Shown here: positions 23,749 through 31,752 of the stretch, one piece after another | Numbering within the stretch: the first letter of the stretch is position 1 | Layout of the letters: every line of letters starts with the position of its first letter | NCBI GenBank assembly: GCA_903913315.1 | Contig: CAIWKX010000104.1 | Span: forward strand, 1-34,922 | From: an uncultured Bacteroidota bacterium | Lineage (GTDB): Bacteria; Bacteroidota; Bacteroidia; Flavobacteriales; Flavobacteriaceae | DNA length: 34,922 nt | Direction of reading: 5' to 3' | Translations under genes and position numbers: made by a program | The notes under the pieces: generated by a model | The model's input: only the letters and a program-made list of their open reading frames with translations | Told to the model about the DNA's origin: nothing | Databases searched by the model: none

Positions 23749-26076
23749 ATGAATTTACAAAATAAAATCACCGTAATTCTTTTAGTTATTTCCTTTTCAT
23801 TTTATGGACAGGAGATAAGTAATCACAACGATTCAATTAGTAAAAGAGCAGTAAAAATTTCTTATTTAGATTCCATAAAATCTACTTTTGTTAAGTATAA
23901 AGTGGCTTCTAGTATTGATAGTCTTTGGATGCAAAATCTAGCATCATTAGAAGGTTATAATGAAATGATTTTAGACATTAAAAATGTTGATGTTGACCAA
24001 AAAGTCGATTATGAATTGTCAACAGAATTACTAAAAGAACGCTTAAAGAAAATGGACGAGAAATCGCCATTTAATATTGAGTATAATGTTGGTTTGGAAA
24101 ATGTCATTAAATCATTTCTAAAAAATAGAAAAAAGACATTTGAAAAATTACTTGGAGTTTCTCAATATTACTTCCCTCTTTTTGAAGAAGAATTAGCTAA
24201 AAACAACATTCCCCTTGAAATAAAATATCTTGCAGTAATCGAATCGGCATTAAATCCAAGAGCAGTGTCACGCGTAGGTGCAACAGGGTTATGGCAATTT
24301 ATGTTTCAAACAGGCAAACAATATGGTTTAAACATTGATTCCTATGTAGATGAAAGAAATGATCCATTAAAATCAAGTCAAGTCGCTTCGCAATACATGA
24401 GCAACATGTATAAAATTTTTGGCGATTGGGATTTAGTGCTTGCGGCTTATAATTCAGGACCAGGAAATGTCGCCAAAGCTATTCGACGCTCCGGAGGGCA
24501 ACAAAATTATTGGAATATTAGAAAGAATTTGCCAAAAGAAACACAAGGATATTTACCCGCTTTTTTAGCTACCATGTATATTTTTGAGTATCATAAAGAA
24601 CATGGAATTGTTCCAAACAAAGCAGTTGCAAATCTTATGGCTACTGACACGGTAATGATTAAAAAGCACATGACCTTTAAACAAATCTCTAATTTATTAG
24701 ATATTCCTGTTGCAGAAATTCAATTTTTTAATCCTTCATTTAAGAGAAATGAAATTCCTCATATCACCGGACAATCTAATTTTTTAAGGTTGCCTAAGGA
24801 TAAAATAGCTATTTTCACTTCTAACGAAAATAAAATTTATGCTTATGTTGATTATGAAGACAGTAAACGAGAACGTCCTAATCAAAAATTTATACCGTTA
24901 AAACAAAAAGACTCTGCAATTGCAGATAGAGATGTAATTTCTAAAACTAAATTTTACAAGGTGCGTCATGGCGATAATCTAAAACAAATTGCAGATGAAA
25001 ATGATATTTCTGTTGAAGATTTAAAAAAATGGAATCATCTTAAAAGCAATATGATTTCTAAAGGTAGAAGGTTAAAAATAATTTCAACCGAAAGAGTTAG
25101 TTATAAAAACAAATCCGAAGGTACTAAGCCTAATATAGATACTGCAGCAATATCTGAAAAAAATAATGCGTTAGCTTCCAAAGAGGTTAAAACCGATAAA
25201 GTTTTCAAAAATGATAAAGTAGTTACTTTTAAAGAGGTAATTAAAACGCATAAAGTTAAAAAAGGAGATAACCTTGGTGAAATAGCTTCAAAATATGATG
25301 TTTCTGTTGTTGATATTAAAAAATGGAACAAACTAAAAAAAGACAACATTGCCCTTGGGATGAATCTCAAAATCATTAAAAACGAAAAAGTTACAACCAT
25401 TGTTAAGAAGGAAGTAAAACAACCCTTGAATGATAAAAAAGAAGAGGTTGCTGTAGTTGATCATAAAAACTCTAAGTTTGAAAAGTCTAAAAAAGAGGAA
25501 AACACAGATACTTCTTCTACATCAGAAAACTATTATGTGGTGGCTAAAGGCGACAATTTGTTCACCATTGCCAAAAAGAATAATGTTAGTATAGAAAACA
25601 TTAAAGAATGGAACAATATGATAGATAACAACGTAAAAGTTGGAACTCAATTAATTGTTTCTAATGAAAATAATGTTGTGGCAAAAGAGGATGAAACAAA
25701 ACAAAAAGCCAAAACCATTGAGCACATTGTTTTAAAAGGAGAGTATTTAGCCACTATAGCAAAAAAATATAATGTTACAGTTGCTAATCTTTTAGAGTGG
25801 AATGCACTTTCAGATTCAAATATTAAACTTGGAGACAAATTAATCGTTGGAAAAGAGGATAGCATCACTGATTCAAAAGAGAAACAAACCAGAAAAAAAG
25901 AGTATGCTTCTAATGATAAAAATTCAAAAGGGAATCTTTATCAAGTTAGAAAAGGAGATACGTTATTAAAAATAGCTAAAAAATTCCCTGGTGTATCCAT
26001 TGCTGATATTCAAAAATGGAACAATATTAAGGGAGAAAGTATAAAACCCGGAATGAAATTAAAAATAAACGGATAA
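23749..26076 (+). CDS. MltD-like lytic transglycosylase with five LysM domains
   Basis: A 775-residue periplasmic/envelope murein hydrolase from ATG 23749, with a signal peptide ending near FSFYG. The SLT catalytic domain covers about 130-290: the catalytic Glu is Glu165 in AVIESALNP, followed by GATGLWQFMFQTGKQYGL and AAYNSGPGNVAKAI. LysM modules start near residues 402, 499, 593, 656 and 729; each has the form KxGDNLxxIAxK...V...IxxWN, and they are separated by Lys/Glu/Ser-rich linkers. LysM binds glycan strands. A more degenerate LysM-like stretch (MTFKQISNLLDIPVAEIQFFN) precedes them. A TTG upstream at 23725 is rejected. The gene ends at a hairpin that overlaps the next start. Confidence 0.92.
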   Translation: MNLQNKITVILLVISFSFYGQEISNHNDSISKRAVKISYLDSIKSTFVKYKVASSIDSLWMQNLASLEGYNEMILDIKNVDVDQKVDYELSTELLKERLKKMDEKSPFNIEYNVGLENVIKSFLKNRKKTFEKLLGVSQYYFPLFEEELAKNNIPLEIKYLAVIESALNPRAVSRVGATGLWQFMFQTGKQYGLNIDSYVDERNDPLKSSQVASQYMSNMYKIFGDWDLVLAAYNSGPGNVAKAIRRSGGQQNYWNIRKNLPKETQGYLPAFLATMYIFEYHKEHGIVPNKAVANLMATDTVMIKKHMTFKQISNLLDIPVAEIQFFNPSFKRNEIPHITGQSNFLRLPKDKIAIFTSNENKIYAYVDYEDSKRERPNQKFIPLKQKDSAIADRDVISKTKFYKVRHGDNLKQIADENDISVEDLKKWNHLKSNMISKGRRLKIISTERVSYKNKSEGTKPNIDTAAISEKNNALASKEVKTDKVFKNDKVVTFKEVIKTHKVKKGDNLGEIASKYDVSVVDIKKWNKLKKDNIALGMNLKIIKNEKVTTIVKKEVKQPLNDKKEEVAVVDHKNSKFEKSKKEENTDTSSTSENYYVVAKGDNLFTIAKKNNVSIENIKEWNNMIDNNVKVGTQLIVSNENNVVAKEDETKQKAKTIEHIVLKGEYLATIAKKYNVTVANLLEWNALSDSNIKLGDKLIVGKEDSITDSKEKQTRKKEYASNDKNSKGNLYQVRKGDTLLKIAKKFPGVSIADIQKWNNIKGESIKPGMKLKING

Positions 26077-26091
26077 TATAAAAATCTTATA

Positions 26092-26099
26092 TAAATTTG
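26092..26099 (+). promoter_or_regulatory. -7 element of the DUF4837 gene
   Basis: TAAATTTG matches TAnnTTTG and ends 16 nt before the ATG. Its last base is the first base of the terminator stem, so a transcript from here would begin within or after the left arm. Confidence 0.5.
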
Positions 26100-26135
26100 G
26101 GCTTTATTTCTTATTATGAATAAAGCCCTTTTTTT
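26099..26135 (+). terminator. Terminator of the MltD-like gene that contains the next start codon
   Basis: A 10-bp stem, GGGCTTTATT (26099-26108) with AATAAAGCCC (26119-26128), has a 10-nt loop holding ATG 26116-26118, and seven T follow. The right arm and T-run are the first codons of the DUF4837 gene. Confidence 0.85.
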
Positions 26136-27135
26136 ATTTCTTATACTCAGTATACTAGTTTCTTGTAACTCTAAGAAAGAGAAAACTATTATTGAAACCT
26201 ATGGCAAAACCAATGAGGTATCGGTTATAATTGATGATCAACTTTGGAATGGAGAAGTAGGCGATAGCATTCGAAATAAATTTGCCTCACCAGTGTTAGG
26301 ATTGCCTCAAGAAGAACCCATCTTTTCATTAAATCAATACCCAGTTAAATTACTGGAAGGGTACATGTCCAACAGTAGAAATATTATTGTTATAAAAAAA
26401 GAATCCAACAGTCAATTTAGAATTGAAAAAAATGAATATGCTAATCCACAAATTGTAGTTCATATTTCTGGAGAAACCGTACAACAAATATTAGATACAA
26501 TTCAAAAGAATGATGTACAAATAATAAATAAAATTAAAGAATCAGAAATTAAAGTTTTTCAAGAAAAAATTAAACATGATTCTCTATACGACACAAAAGA
26601 TCTAACCAATAAATTCAATATTAAATTAAATATTCCAGTCAAGTACAAAAGGGTAATGCATGGCAAAAAATTTATTTGGCTTAAAAAAGAAATAACCAGC
26701 GGAAGTTTAAGTTTAGTTTTTTATCAAATTCCTTTAAAAAGTGTAAAAGATAACAGCAACCCTGTAAAAAGAATCACTCATATTAGAGATTCCATTGGAA
26801 GAATATATATTCACGGGAGTGTCCCAAGGACTAGAATGATAACAGAACCTGCCTTTGCTCCCTATTTATCAAAAACAACTATTTTTACTAGAGAAGCATT
26901 CGAAACCAAAGGAAATTGGGAGATGTTAGGTGATTTTATGGGAGGGCCATTTATTAATTACACCATTTTCGATAGATCAAACAATAGGATTCTAGTTATA
27001 GAAGGGTTTTGTTATGCCCCTTCCAAACAAAAAAGAGAATTAATGTTTGAATTAGAATCCATTATTAAATCGGTTCAATTTTTAAAAAAGAAACAAAATG
27101 GCAAAAATCATAAAATGGCAAATAAAGCGATTTAA
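26116..27135 (+). CDS. DUF4837 family lipoprotein
   Basis: A 339-residue lipoprotein. Residues 1-17 (MNKALFLFLILSILVSC) are a lipoprotein signal with the acylated Cys at 17. Family-like landmarks are NEVSVIIDDQLWNGEVGD, the central LNIPVKYKRVMHGKKFIWLK segment, and VPRTRMITEPAFAPYLS followed by TRGxW-like EAFETKGNWEMLGDFMGGP. DUF4837 proteins are Bacteroidetes-specific with no known function. The first codons form the right arm of the preceding terminator. The last 38 bases overlap the GNAT gene in another frame. Confidence 0.85.
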   Translation: MNKALFLFLILSILVSCNSKKEKTIIETYGKTNEVSVIIDDQLWNGEVGDSIRNKFASPVLGLPQEEPIFSLNQYPVKLLEGYMSNSRNIIVIKKESNSQFRIEKNEYANPQIVVHISGETVQQILDTIQKNDVQIINKIKESEIKVFQEKIKHDSLYDTKDLTNKFNIKLNIPVKYKRVMHGKKFIWLKKEITSGSLSLVFYQIPLKSVKDNSNPVKRITHIRDSIGRIYIHGSVPRTRMITEPAFAPYLSKTTIFTREAFETKGNWEMLGDFMGGPFINYTIFDRSNNRILVIEGFCYAPSKQKRELMFELESIIKSVQFLKKKQNGKNHKMANKAI

Positions 27136-27553
27136 CGAACTATCTCTTCATGAGCTATATTCTTTGTTGCATCTGCGGTCACATGTCTTTGTGGTTGAGC
27201 AAAATTGCGTTTATCAAGACATTGACAACAAAGATGAAAAGGCTATGCATGTTTTGGGCAAATGTGAGGAACAAATTGTTGCCTATGCCAGATTATTTAA
27301 CGCAGGAGATTATTTCGAAAATGCTTCTATCGGAAGAGTTGTAATTCATCCGGAATATCGCGATAAAAAATGGGGACACGAATTGATGCAACAAGCTATT
27401 GAGGGAATTGAAAGTATTTTTGAAACCAAGCAGATTACAATTTCAGCGCAATTGTACTTAAAGAAATTCTATGAAACTCATGATTTCGTTCCAACAAGTG
27501 AAATGTATCTTGAAGATGATATTCCACATATTGAAATGAAACGAGGGTATTAA
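27098..27553 (+). CDS. GNAT acetyltransferase (ElaA-like)
   Basis: A 151-residue GNAT protein. ElaA-type marks are LYSLLHLRSHVFVVEQNCVY (N-terminal helix and strand), then a central beta-sheet with IVAYARLFNAG and the acetyl-CoA loop region IGRVVIHPEYRDKKWGHELM, and the end HDFVPTSEMYLEDDIPHIEM. ElaA homologues acetylate an unidentified substrate. The ATG at 27098 lies 38 bp inside the DUF4837 gene; the first in-frame Met fits the family start (IIKWQIKRF). It overlaps the convergent OmpA-family gene by 4 bp. Confidence 0.88.
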   Translation: MAKIIKWQIKRFNELSLHELYSLLHLRSHVFVVEQNCVYQDIDNKDEKAMHVLGKCEEQIVAYARLFNAGDYFENASIGRVVIHPEYRDKKWGHELMQQAIEGIESIFETKQITISAQLYLKKFYETHDFVPTSEMYLEDDIPHIEMKRGY

Positions 27554-28365
27554 ATTTTTGTAATTACTAACTCAACACGGCGGTCATATTCAGGCTCTTT
27601 TCCAAGTGGCACCGTATTTCCATAGCCTTTAAAAGTCATTCTATTTTTTGGAACCCGTCTAAAAACTAAATATTTGTAAACGGATTGTGCTCTATTGACA
27701 GACAATTGACGCTTTTTAGTATCCTTATCAATTGCTTCTCTCTGATTTTGTGGGGTGCAACACACATGTCCTTGAATTTCAAATTCTAAATTCTTATACC
27801 GCAAACACAATAGCGCTACTTTATCTAATTCTGTTTTGGATTTAGTCGTCAGACGACTACTTCCCTTTTCAAACAGTATATTTTCTAAATAAATATGATC
27901 ACCAATAACATGATCTTTTTGAATCATATTATAAAATCCGGGCAAAACTAATTTAGGCAGTTCTTTTAAATTTAAAACAACATCAACACGGCGATTTTTG
28001 GAGCGTTTTTCAGGAAGATTTGTCACAATATCATCATCAATCAACACCCTCCCTTTTCCTTCTATAGTGACGATGATTTTACTTTTAATGCCGCTTTGAG
28101 TCAGCTTTGTTTGAATAGTGTTGGCTCTATTGGTTGATAATTTAAAGTTATAAGCATCCTTTCCGATATCATCCGTATAGCCAAAAATTTGAATCGATTC
28201 TATTCGAGTAGAATCAATGTTTTTAATAAAATCTATTACTTCTTTGGATTGTTTTTCGTCTAATGAAAATTTGTCAAATTCAAAGTAAACTGATTTTACA
28301 GATTCTTCTTGAGCATGTACAAAGCCAAAGAGAAGAAGCGGTAGAAATTTTAAAAATCGAAACAT
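27550..28365 (-). CDS. OmpA-family protein with two tandem OmpA-C domains
   Basis: A 271-residue envelope protein. A signal peptide (about 1-19, MFRFLKFLPLLLFGFVHAQ) is followed by two OmpA_C-type domains, at about 24-130 and 157-270. Domain 1 shows VYFEFDKFSLDE, FGYTDDIGKDAYN, LSTNRANTIQ and RSKNRRVDVVL. Domain 2 shows NILFEKGSSRL, IQGHVCCTPQNQ, LSVNRAQSVYKYLVFR and YDRRVELVITKI. Each holds the Asp/Arg positions that bind the diaminopimelate of peptidoglycan. No outer-membrane barrel is present, so it is probably a periplasmic peptidoglycan-binding protein. Its ATG overlaps the protease stop by one base, so the two form an operon. Confidence 0.85.
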   Translation of the reverse strand: MFRFLKFLPLLLFGFVHAQEESVKSVYFEFDKFSLDEKQSKEVIDFIKNIDSTRIESIQIFGYTDDIGKDAYNFKLSTNRANTIQTKLTQSGIKSKIIVTIEGKGRVLIDDDIVTNLPEKRSKNRRVDVVLNLKELPKLVLPGFYNMIQKDHVIGDHIYLENILFEKGSSRLTTKSKTELDKVALLCLRYKNLEFEIQGHVCCTPQNQREAIDKDTKKRQLSVNRAQSVYKYLVFRRVPKNRMTFKGYGNTVPLGKEPEYDRRVELVITKI

Positions 28366-29999
28366 TATTGTAATATTTTTTTGTATTCTGAAGGGTTAGA
28401 CAATAGTGCATTGGCTTTTGCTATTTCTGGATTATTCTTAATATAATATTGATACAATCCTTCTTTATATTGATATCGTTTGATGATTTCGTCTAGCAAC
28501 AGTTTTTTAATTTCTTTTTGATTTTTGTCTAATAGCGTTTCTTCACTTTTTTGAACTGCCGCCATTAATTGTTGGTATTGAGCTGAAATTGTTTCATCAA
28601 TTTTTTCTTTTTTAGCTTTTTCAAGGGTGCTTTTCAATGCCAATTCTGTTTCGGTATCAAAACTGATTTTTTCTCTTTTTAAGAAAGCTTTAAAATCAGC
28701 ATAATCAGCATCGGTAATCGTTGGAATTTGAGCACCAAGATTCGGATTTTTATAGTAATAATAAGTAGCATAATTAAAAATACCGTCATTTTTTTGAAGT
28801 ACTTCTGCAATAGTGCTCAATTTAGAATCTGCCAATTCTATATCAGGTTGAATTCCACCACCGTCATACACGGTTCTTCCTTTTTTGGTTTTGAAAGCAT
28901 TATATTTTGAGGCATCGGTTCTAACCGCTTTTCCATCTTTGTCTTTGTGCCAATAATCTAAAGCTTGAATACATCTTCCAGCAGGAGTATAATAGCGAGA
29001 AATAGTTACTTTTACTTGTGTTCCATACGTCATATCAATTGGACGTTGCACTAATCCTTTTCCAAAACTTCTACAGCCAACAATAACTGCTCTGTCTAAA
29101 TCTTGTAAAGCACCTGAAACAATTTCGGAAGCTGAAGCACTTTTCCCATCAACAATAATTGCCAAAGGAATAGCTAAATCTACAGGCTCATTTGCTGTTT
29201 TGTAGGTAGCATTATATTTTGCATTTTTAGATTTTGTGGTAACAATTGTTTCTCCTTTGGGCACAAAAAGATTACAAATATTCACCGCTTCATTTAATAA
29301 ACCTCCAGGATTTCCTCTTAAATCTAAAATTATACGTTCAGCGCCATCTGCTTTTAGTTTTTCCAAAGCAGCTTTCGTTTCTTGCGTAGTTTTTCTGTTA
29401 AACGCAGAGAGCACTATATATCCTGTTTTATCATCAATTTTAGAAAAGAAAGGAACGGCTTTAATTTCTACTTCATCTAAAATAAGTTGTGTCGATACAG
29501 TTTTTCCTTGACGGATATATTTAATATCTACTTTGGTGTTTTTGGCCCCTTTTAAAAGTTGTGAAGCATCGTCTTTAAAATCAGCTAGCGAGACATCTCC
29601 AATTTGAATGATGGCATCTCCCGCTTTTAGTCCCGCTTTATCCGCTGGGAAGCCTTTATACGGTTCTTTAATGATAAGTTGATCATCTCTGCGGGTCACT
29701 AATGCCCCAATTCCTGTATATTCGCCGGTGTTGTTGATTTTAAATTTCACAACATCCTGCTCGTTAAAATAGTTGGTGTAGGGATCTAAATCAGCCAGCA
29801 TGCTTTTAATGGCTTTATCCATCAATTCGGCGGGGTTAATCTCATCAACATAATTTTGATTAACGGTTTTGAACAATGTAGTAAAGATTTCTATTTGTTT
29901 TGCAATTTCAAAAAAATCATCTTTGAAACTTGCCGTAACAAATAGCAAACCAGAAGCCAGAACGGCTATTACATATCTTTTTTTAATGAATTGAATCAT
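28365..29999 (-). CDS. S41-family C-terminal processing peptidase (CtpA-like)
   Basis: A 544-residue serine protease. The N-terminus (about 1-25) is a membrane anchor or signal. A PDZ domain lies at about 90-175 (GEYTGIGALV, FPADKAGLKAGDAIIQIG). The S41 core follows: GYIVLSAFN, ILDLRGNPGGLLNEAV, the catalytic Ser in KSASASEI (287-293) and the general-base Lys314 in SFGKGLVQ. A helical C-terminal tail follows. Such proteases trim envelope proteins and peptidoglycan hydrolases or their regulators; no substrate is evident. rnpA lies upstream, about 100 bp away, and the OmpA gene follows with a 1-bp overlap. Confidence 0.93.
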   Translation of the reverse strand: MIQFIKKRYVIAVLASGLLFVTASFKDDFFEIAKQIEIFTTLFKTVNQNYVDEINPAELMDKAIKSMLADLDPYTNYFNEQDVVKFKINNTGEYTGIGALVTRRDDQLIIKEPYKGFPADKAGLKAGDAIIQIGDVSLADFKDDASQLLKGAKNTKVDIKYIRQGKTVSTQLILDEVEIKAVPFFSKIDDKTGYIVLSAFNRKTTQETKAALEKLKADGAERIILDLRGNPGGLLNEAVNICNLFVPKGETIVTTKSKNAKYNATYKTANEPVDLAIPLAIIVDGKSASASEIVSGALQDLDRAVIVGCRSFGKGLVQRPIDMTYGTQVKVTISRYYTPAGRCIQALDYWHKDKDGKAVRTDASKYNAFKTKKGRTVYDGGGIQPDIELADSKLSTIAEVLQKNDGIFNYATYYYYKNPNLGAQIPTITDADYADFKAFLKREKISFDTETELALKSTLEKAKKEKIDETISAQYQQLMAAVQKSEETLLDKNQKEIKKLLLDEIIKRYQYKEGLYQYYIKNNPEIAKANALLSNPSEYKKILQ

Positions 30000-30101
30000 G
30001 GTTTTATCTTTTCTTGAATTTTAATCGACGAATTTAACAAACAAAATTTAATATACTACATAAACGTTAAAAAATTGATTTCTATATCTTAGTAATACAT
30101 T

Positions 30102-30491
30102 TTAAATACTAGGCTTGACTTCATCGTTTTTAGCAACAATCCATTTTTCAAACAACTGAATTGTTTTTTCGTTAATCTCTTGGTAGGTCAATCGTTCTTT
30201 GGTTTGGTAAAAAAACATGAAGGCATAAGGCTGATCTAAATGATCGTGAAGTAATTTCTTATTCAAACGATAACACTCTCTTAAAATGCGTTTAAAATAA
30301 TTTCTATCGACCGCTCTTTTAAAATGTTTTTTAGAAACAGAAACACCAAACTTTAATTTTTCGTCAGAATCTGAAAGAGGAACATAAACCAACCGCAAAG
30401 GATATTTAGAAACGGATTTCCCTTCAGAGAACATCAAGTCAATGGTCTTGCTACTTTTTAGTTTCTCGTTTTTTGGATAAGTAAAATCCAT
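30102..30491 (-). CDS. rnpA: Ribonuclease P protein component
   Basis: A 129-residue basic protein subunit of RNase P, which helps the catalytic RNA trim the 5' ends of tRNA precursors. The hallmark helix is FKRAVDRNYFKRILRE, matching the family RNxxKRxxRE motif, preceded by KFGVSVSKK. The ATG at 30491 (MDFTYPKNEKLKSSK) is chosen over an upstream TTG at 30497. The usual neighbours rpmH and dnaA are absent; an S41 protease downstream is the arrangement I recall from other Bacteroidetes. The upstream secreted hypothetical gene ends 9 bp before this start, so they may be co-transcribed. Confidence 0.93.
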   Translation of the reverse strand: MDFTYPKNEKLKSSKTIDLMFSEGKSVSKYPLRLVYVPLSDSDEKLKFGVSVSKKHFKRAVDRNYFKRILRECYRLNKKLLHDHLDQPYAFMFFYQTKERLTYQEINEKTIQLFEKWIVAKNDEVKPSI

Positions 30492-30500
30492 AATCAAGTC

Positions 30501-30905
30501 TTAATTATAGATGTTGTAAACAAACTTTACTTCAGAATAATTGATGTACATCTGCATTCTATTGCCTTCATCTTTTCTAGTAATCACCAGTATTTTGCAA
30601 TTTGAACCATTGTTGTCCACACAATCAAAAGGTACTATTTTACTAGTATCGGTTTCAATTTTGTCACCATACGATTTTATAGAAAAAACTTGAGTTTCGG
30701 GCGAGTTGACTACAATTCTATTTTTTTTACCATCAATAGTCACCAGCAATTCTGCCTTGACAAAATCAGACCATTGACCCCATTCGTTTTTGTTGTTCTT
30801 TTCAATATAGCTTACGCTGCTTGTTTTCATCTTAATAGTTTGTCCCAAAGAAGTGGTACTAAACCCTAAAGTTATAAAAAGAAAAAGGAGTTGAAAATGT
30901 TTCAT
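30501..30905 (-). CDS. Secreted hypothetical protein
   Basis: A 134-residue protein with a signal peptide (about 1-21, ending TTSLG before Q). The mature part looks beta-rich, with strand-like segments SVSYIEKNNKNEWGQW, AELLVTIDGKKNRIVV and SNCKILVITRKDEG. Two Cys (in FDCVDNNGSNC) may pair. I recognise no family. It is upstream of rnpA with a 9-bp gap and may share its transcript. A TATTTTTA element on the minus strand (30926-30933) is a near match to the -7 box. Confidence 0.55.
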   Translation of the reverse strand: MKHFQLLFLFITLGFSTTSLGQTIKMKTSSVSYIEKNNKNEWGQWSDFVKAELLVTIDGKKNRIVVNSPETQVFSIKSYGDKIETDTSKIVPFDCVDNNGSNCKILVITRKDEGNRMQMYINYSEVKFVYNIYN

Positions 30906-31034
30906 GTAACGATTAATATTTGCGGTAAAAATACAAATTCTATTTTAAAAATAGAGTTCTTTTGAAGAAGGGGTACATTTAGAAATTTGCCATAACATTT
31001 TATACTTTTCAATGTAGTTTAGAATAGCATTTTA

Positions 31035-31223
31035 ATACTAAAAGCATCAAATTAGATACTAAAAGGGTGGTTTTTGATGTTTTTAGTATCTTAAACCATA
31101 CTTTTAGGGTTGTTTTTAATGCTAAAAGTATGAAAATAGATATATAAAGCATCTTTTTTGACCCTTTTAGTGTTGCATTCGATGCTAAAAGGGTGGAATT
31201 TTATCCTAAAAGGGTGAAATTTG
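31035..31223 (+). repeat. Nine-unit 21-bp periodic repeat array before an HTH gene
   Basis: Units start at 31035, 31056, 31077, 31098, 31119, 31140, 31161, 31182 and 31203, each exactly 21 bp. Each begins with a variant of ATnCTWWWAG (W = A or T), followed by GGT, CAT, TAT or TGT and then a T- or A-rich filler. The heptamer CTAAAAG is kept in five units and CTTTTAG in two; the third (31080) and sixth (31143) are degenerate. The array ends 13 bp before the -7 element of the HTH gene. The remaining part of the gap 30906-31034 shows nothing recognised. Confidence 0.88.
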
Positions 31224-31236
31224 AATTTAGATTTTG

Positions 31237-31244
31237 TAATTTTG
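31237..31244 (+). promoter_or_regulatory. -7 element of the HTH gene
   Basis: TAATTTTG matches TAnnTTTG and ends 20 nt before the ATG at 31265. The array lies directly upstream, where the TTG element and activator or repressor sites would be. Confidence 0.55.
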
Positions 31245-31264
31245 AATTTTATAAAACAACTACG

Positions 31265-31621
31265 ATGAATAAAAGTAACTACAACATCAATACTGGCAAG
31301 CTTTTGGAAAAAGTGATTGCCGAAAAGAAAATTACTAAGACTGATTTGGGAGTGGCCATCAATCGAAATGCTTTAGCAGTGTTGAAATATACCCGAAATG
31401 AAAGCGTTCAAACAGGTATTTTGATTGAACTTTGTTATGCGCTGGAGCACAATTTTTTTAAAGATATTGCCAATCAATTGCCCGATGGTTTCACTACAAC
31501 CAATGTAACAGACCAGCATTTAATATCTGAAAAAGACCAATTAATTGTACAATTGTTAGAAGAAAATAAGGTGCTAAAAATTAAAAACGAAACCCTTTTA
31601 ACTGTTTTAGGGAATAAGTAG
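31265..31621 (+). CDS. Small helix-turn-helix (XRE-like) DNA-binding protein
   Basis: A 118-residue protein from ATG 31265. Residues about 10-60 fit an XRE-like HTH: LLEKVIAEKKITKTDLGVAI (helices 1-2), NRNALAVLKYTRN (helix 3 region), then LIELCYALEHNFFKDIA. The C-terminal part (about 85-116) is a Leu/Glu/Lys coiled coil (LIVQLLEENKVLKIKNETLL) likely to dimerise. A longer frame from GTG 31193 runs out of the repeat array and is rejected on promoter grounds. It stands alone. The periodic array just upstream makes it the natural candidate to bind it, which is inference. No toxin or transposase partner is adjacent. Confidence 0.75.
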   Translation: MNKSNYNINTGKLLEKVIAEKKITKTDLGVAINRNALAVLKYTRNESVQTGILIELCYALEHNFFKDIANQLPDGFTTTNVTDQHLISEKDQLIVQLLEENKVLKIKNETLLTVLGNK

Positions 31622-31709
31622 TAATTTGAAAGAAACGAAAGTGGTGCGATATAGGAATTGATTTCAACTAGTGGCATAATTTCTATTCTAAAAAAAGACT
31701 TAGTAATTT

Positions 31710-31737
31710 TTGATAATGAAAAAATAAAGTATATTCG
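31710..31737 (+). promoter_or_regulatory. Promoter of the secreted hypothetical gene
   Basis: TTG (31710-31712), a 17-nt spacer and TATATTCG (31730-31737), one base off the -7 consensus. The start codon follows 15 nt later. Confidence 0.45.
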
Positions 31738-31752
31738 TTCATTATATAATTC

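Noticed and set aside
30102..30491. rnpA as evidence that dnaA/rpmH and the origin are in this window
   Set aside because: Neither dnaA nor rpmH is present beside it, so rnpA alone says nothing about the origin; the parS-like sites are the stronger hint.
31035..31223. CRISPR array
   Set aside because: Units are directly adjacent 21-mers with no unique spacers, and no cas gene is present. The 41-bp array was rejected for the same reason.
31193..31264. Longer HTH protein starting at GTG 31193
   Set aside because: The start lies in the repeat array and the -7 element at 31237-31244 would be inside the gene; ATG 31265 fits better.
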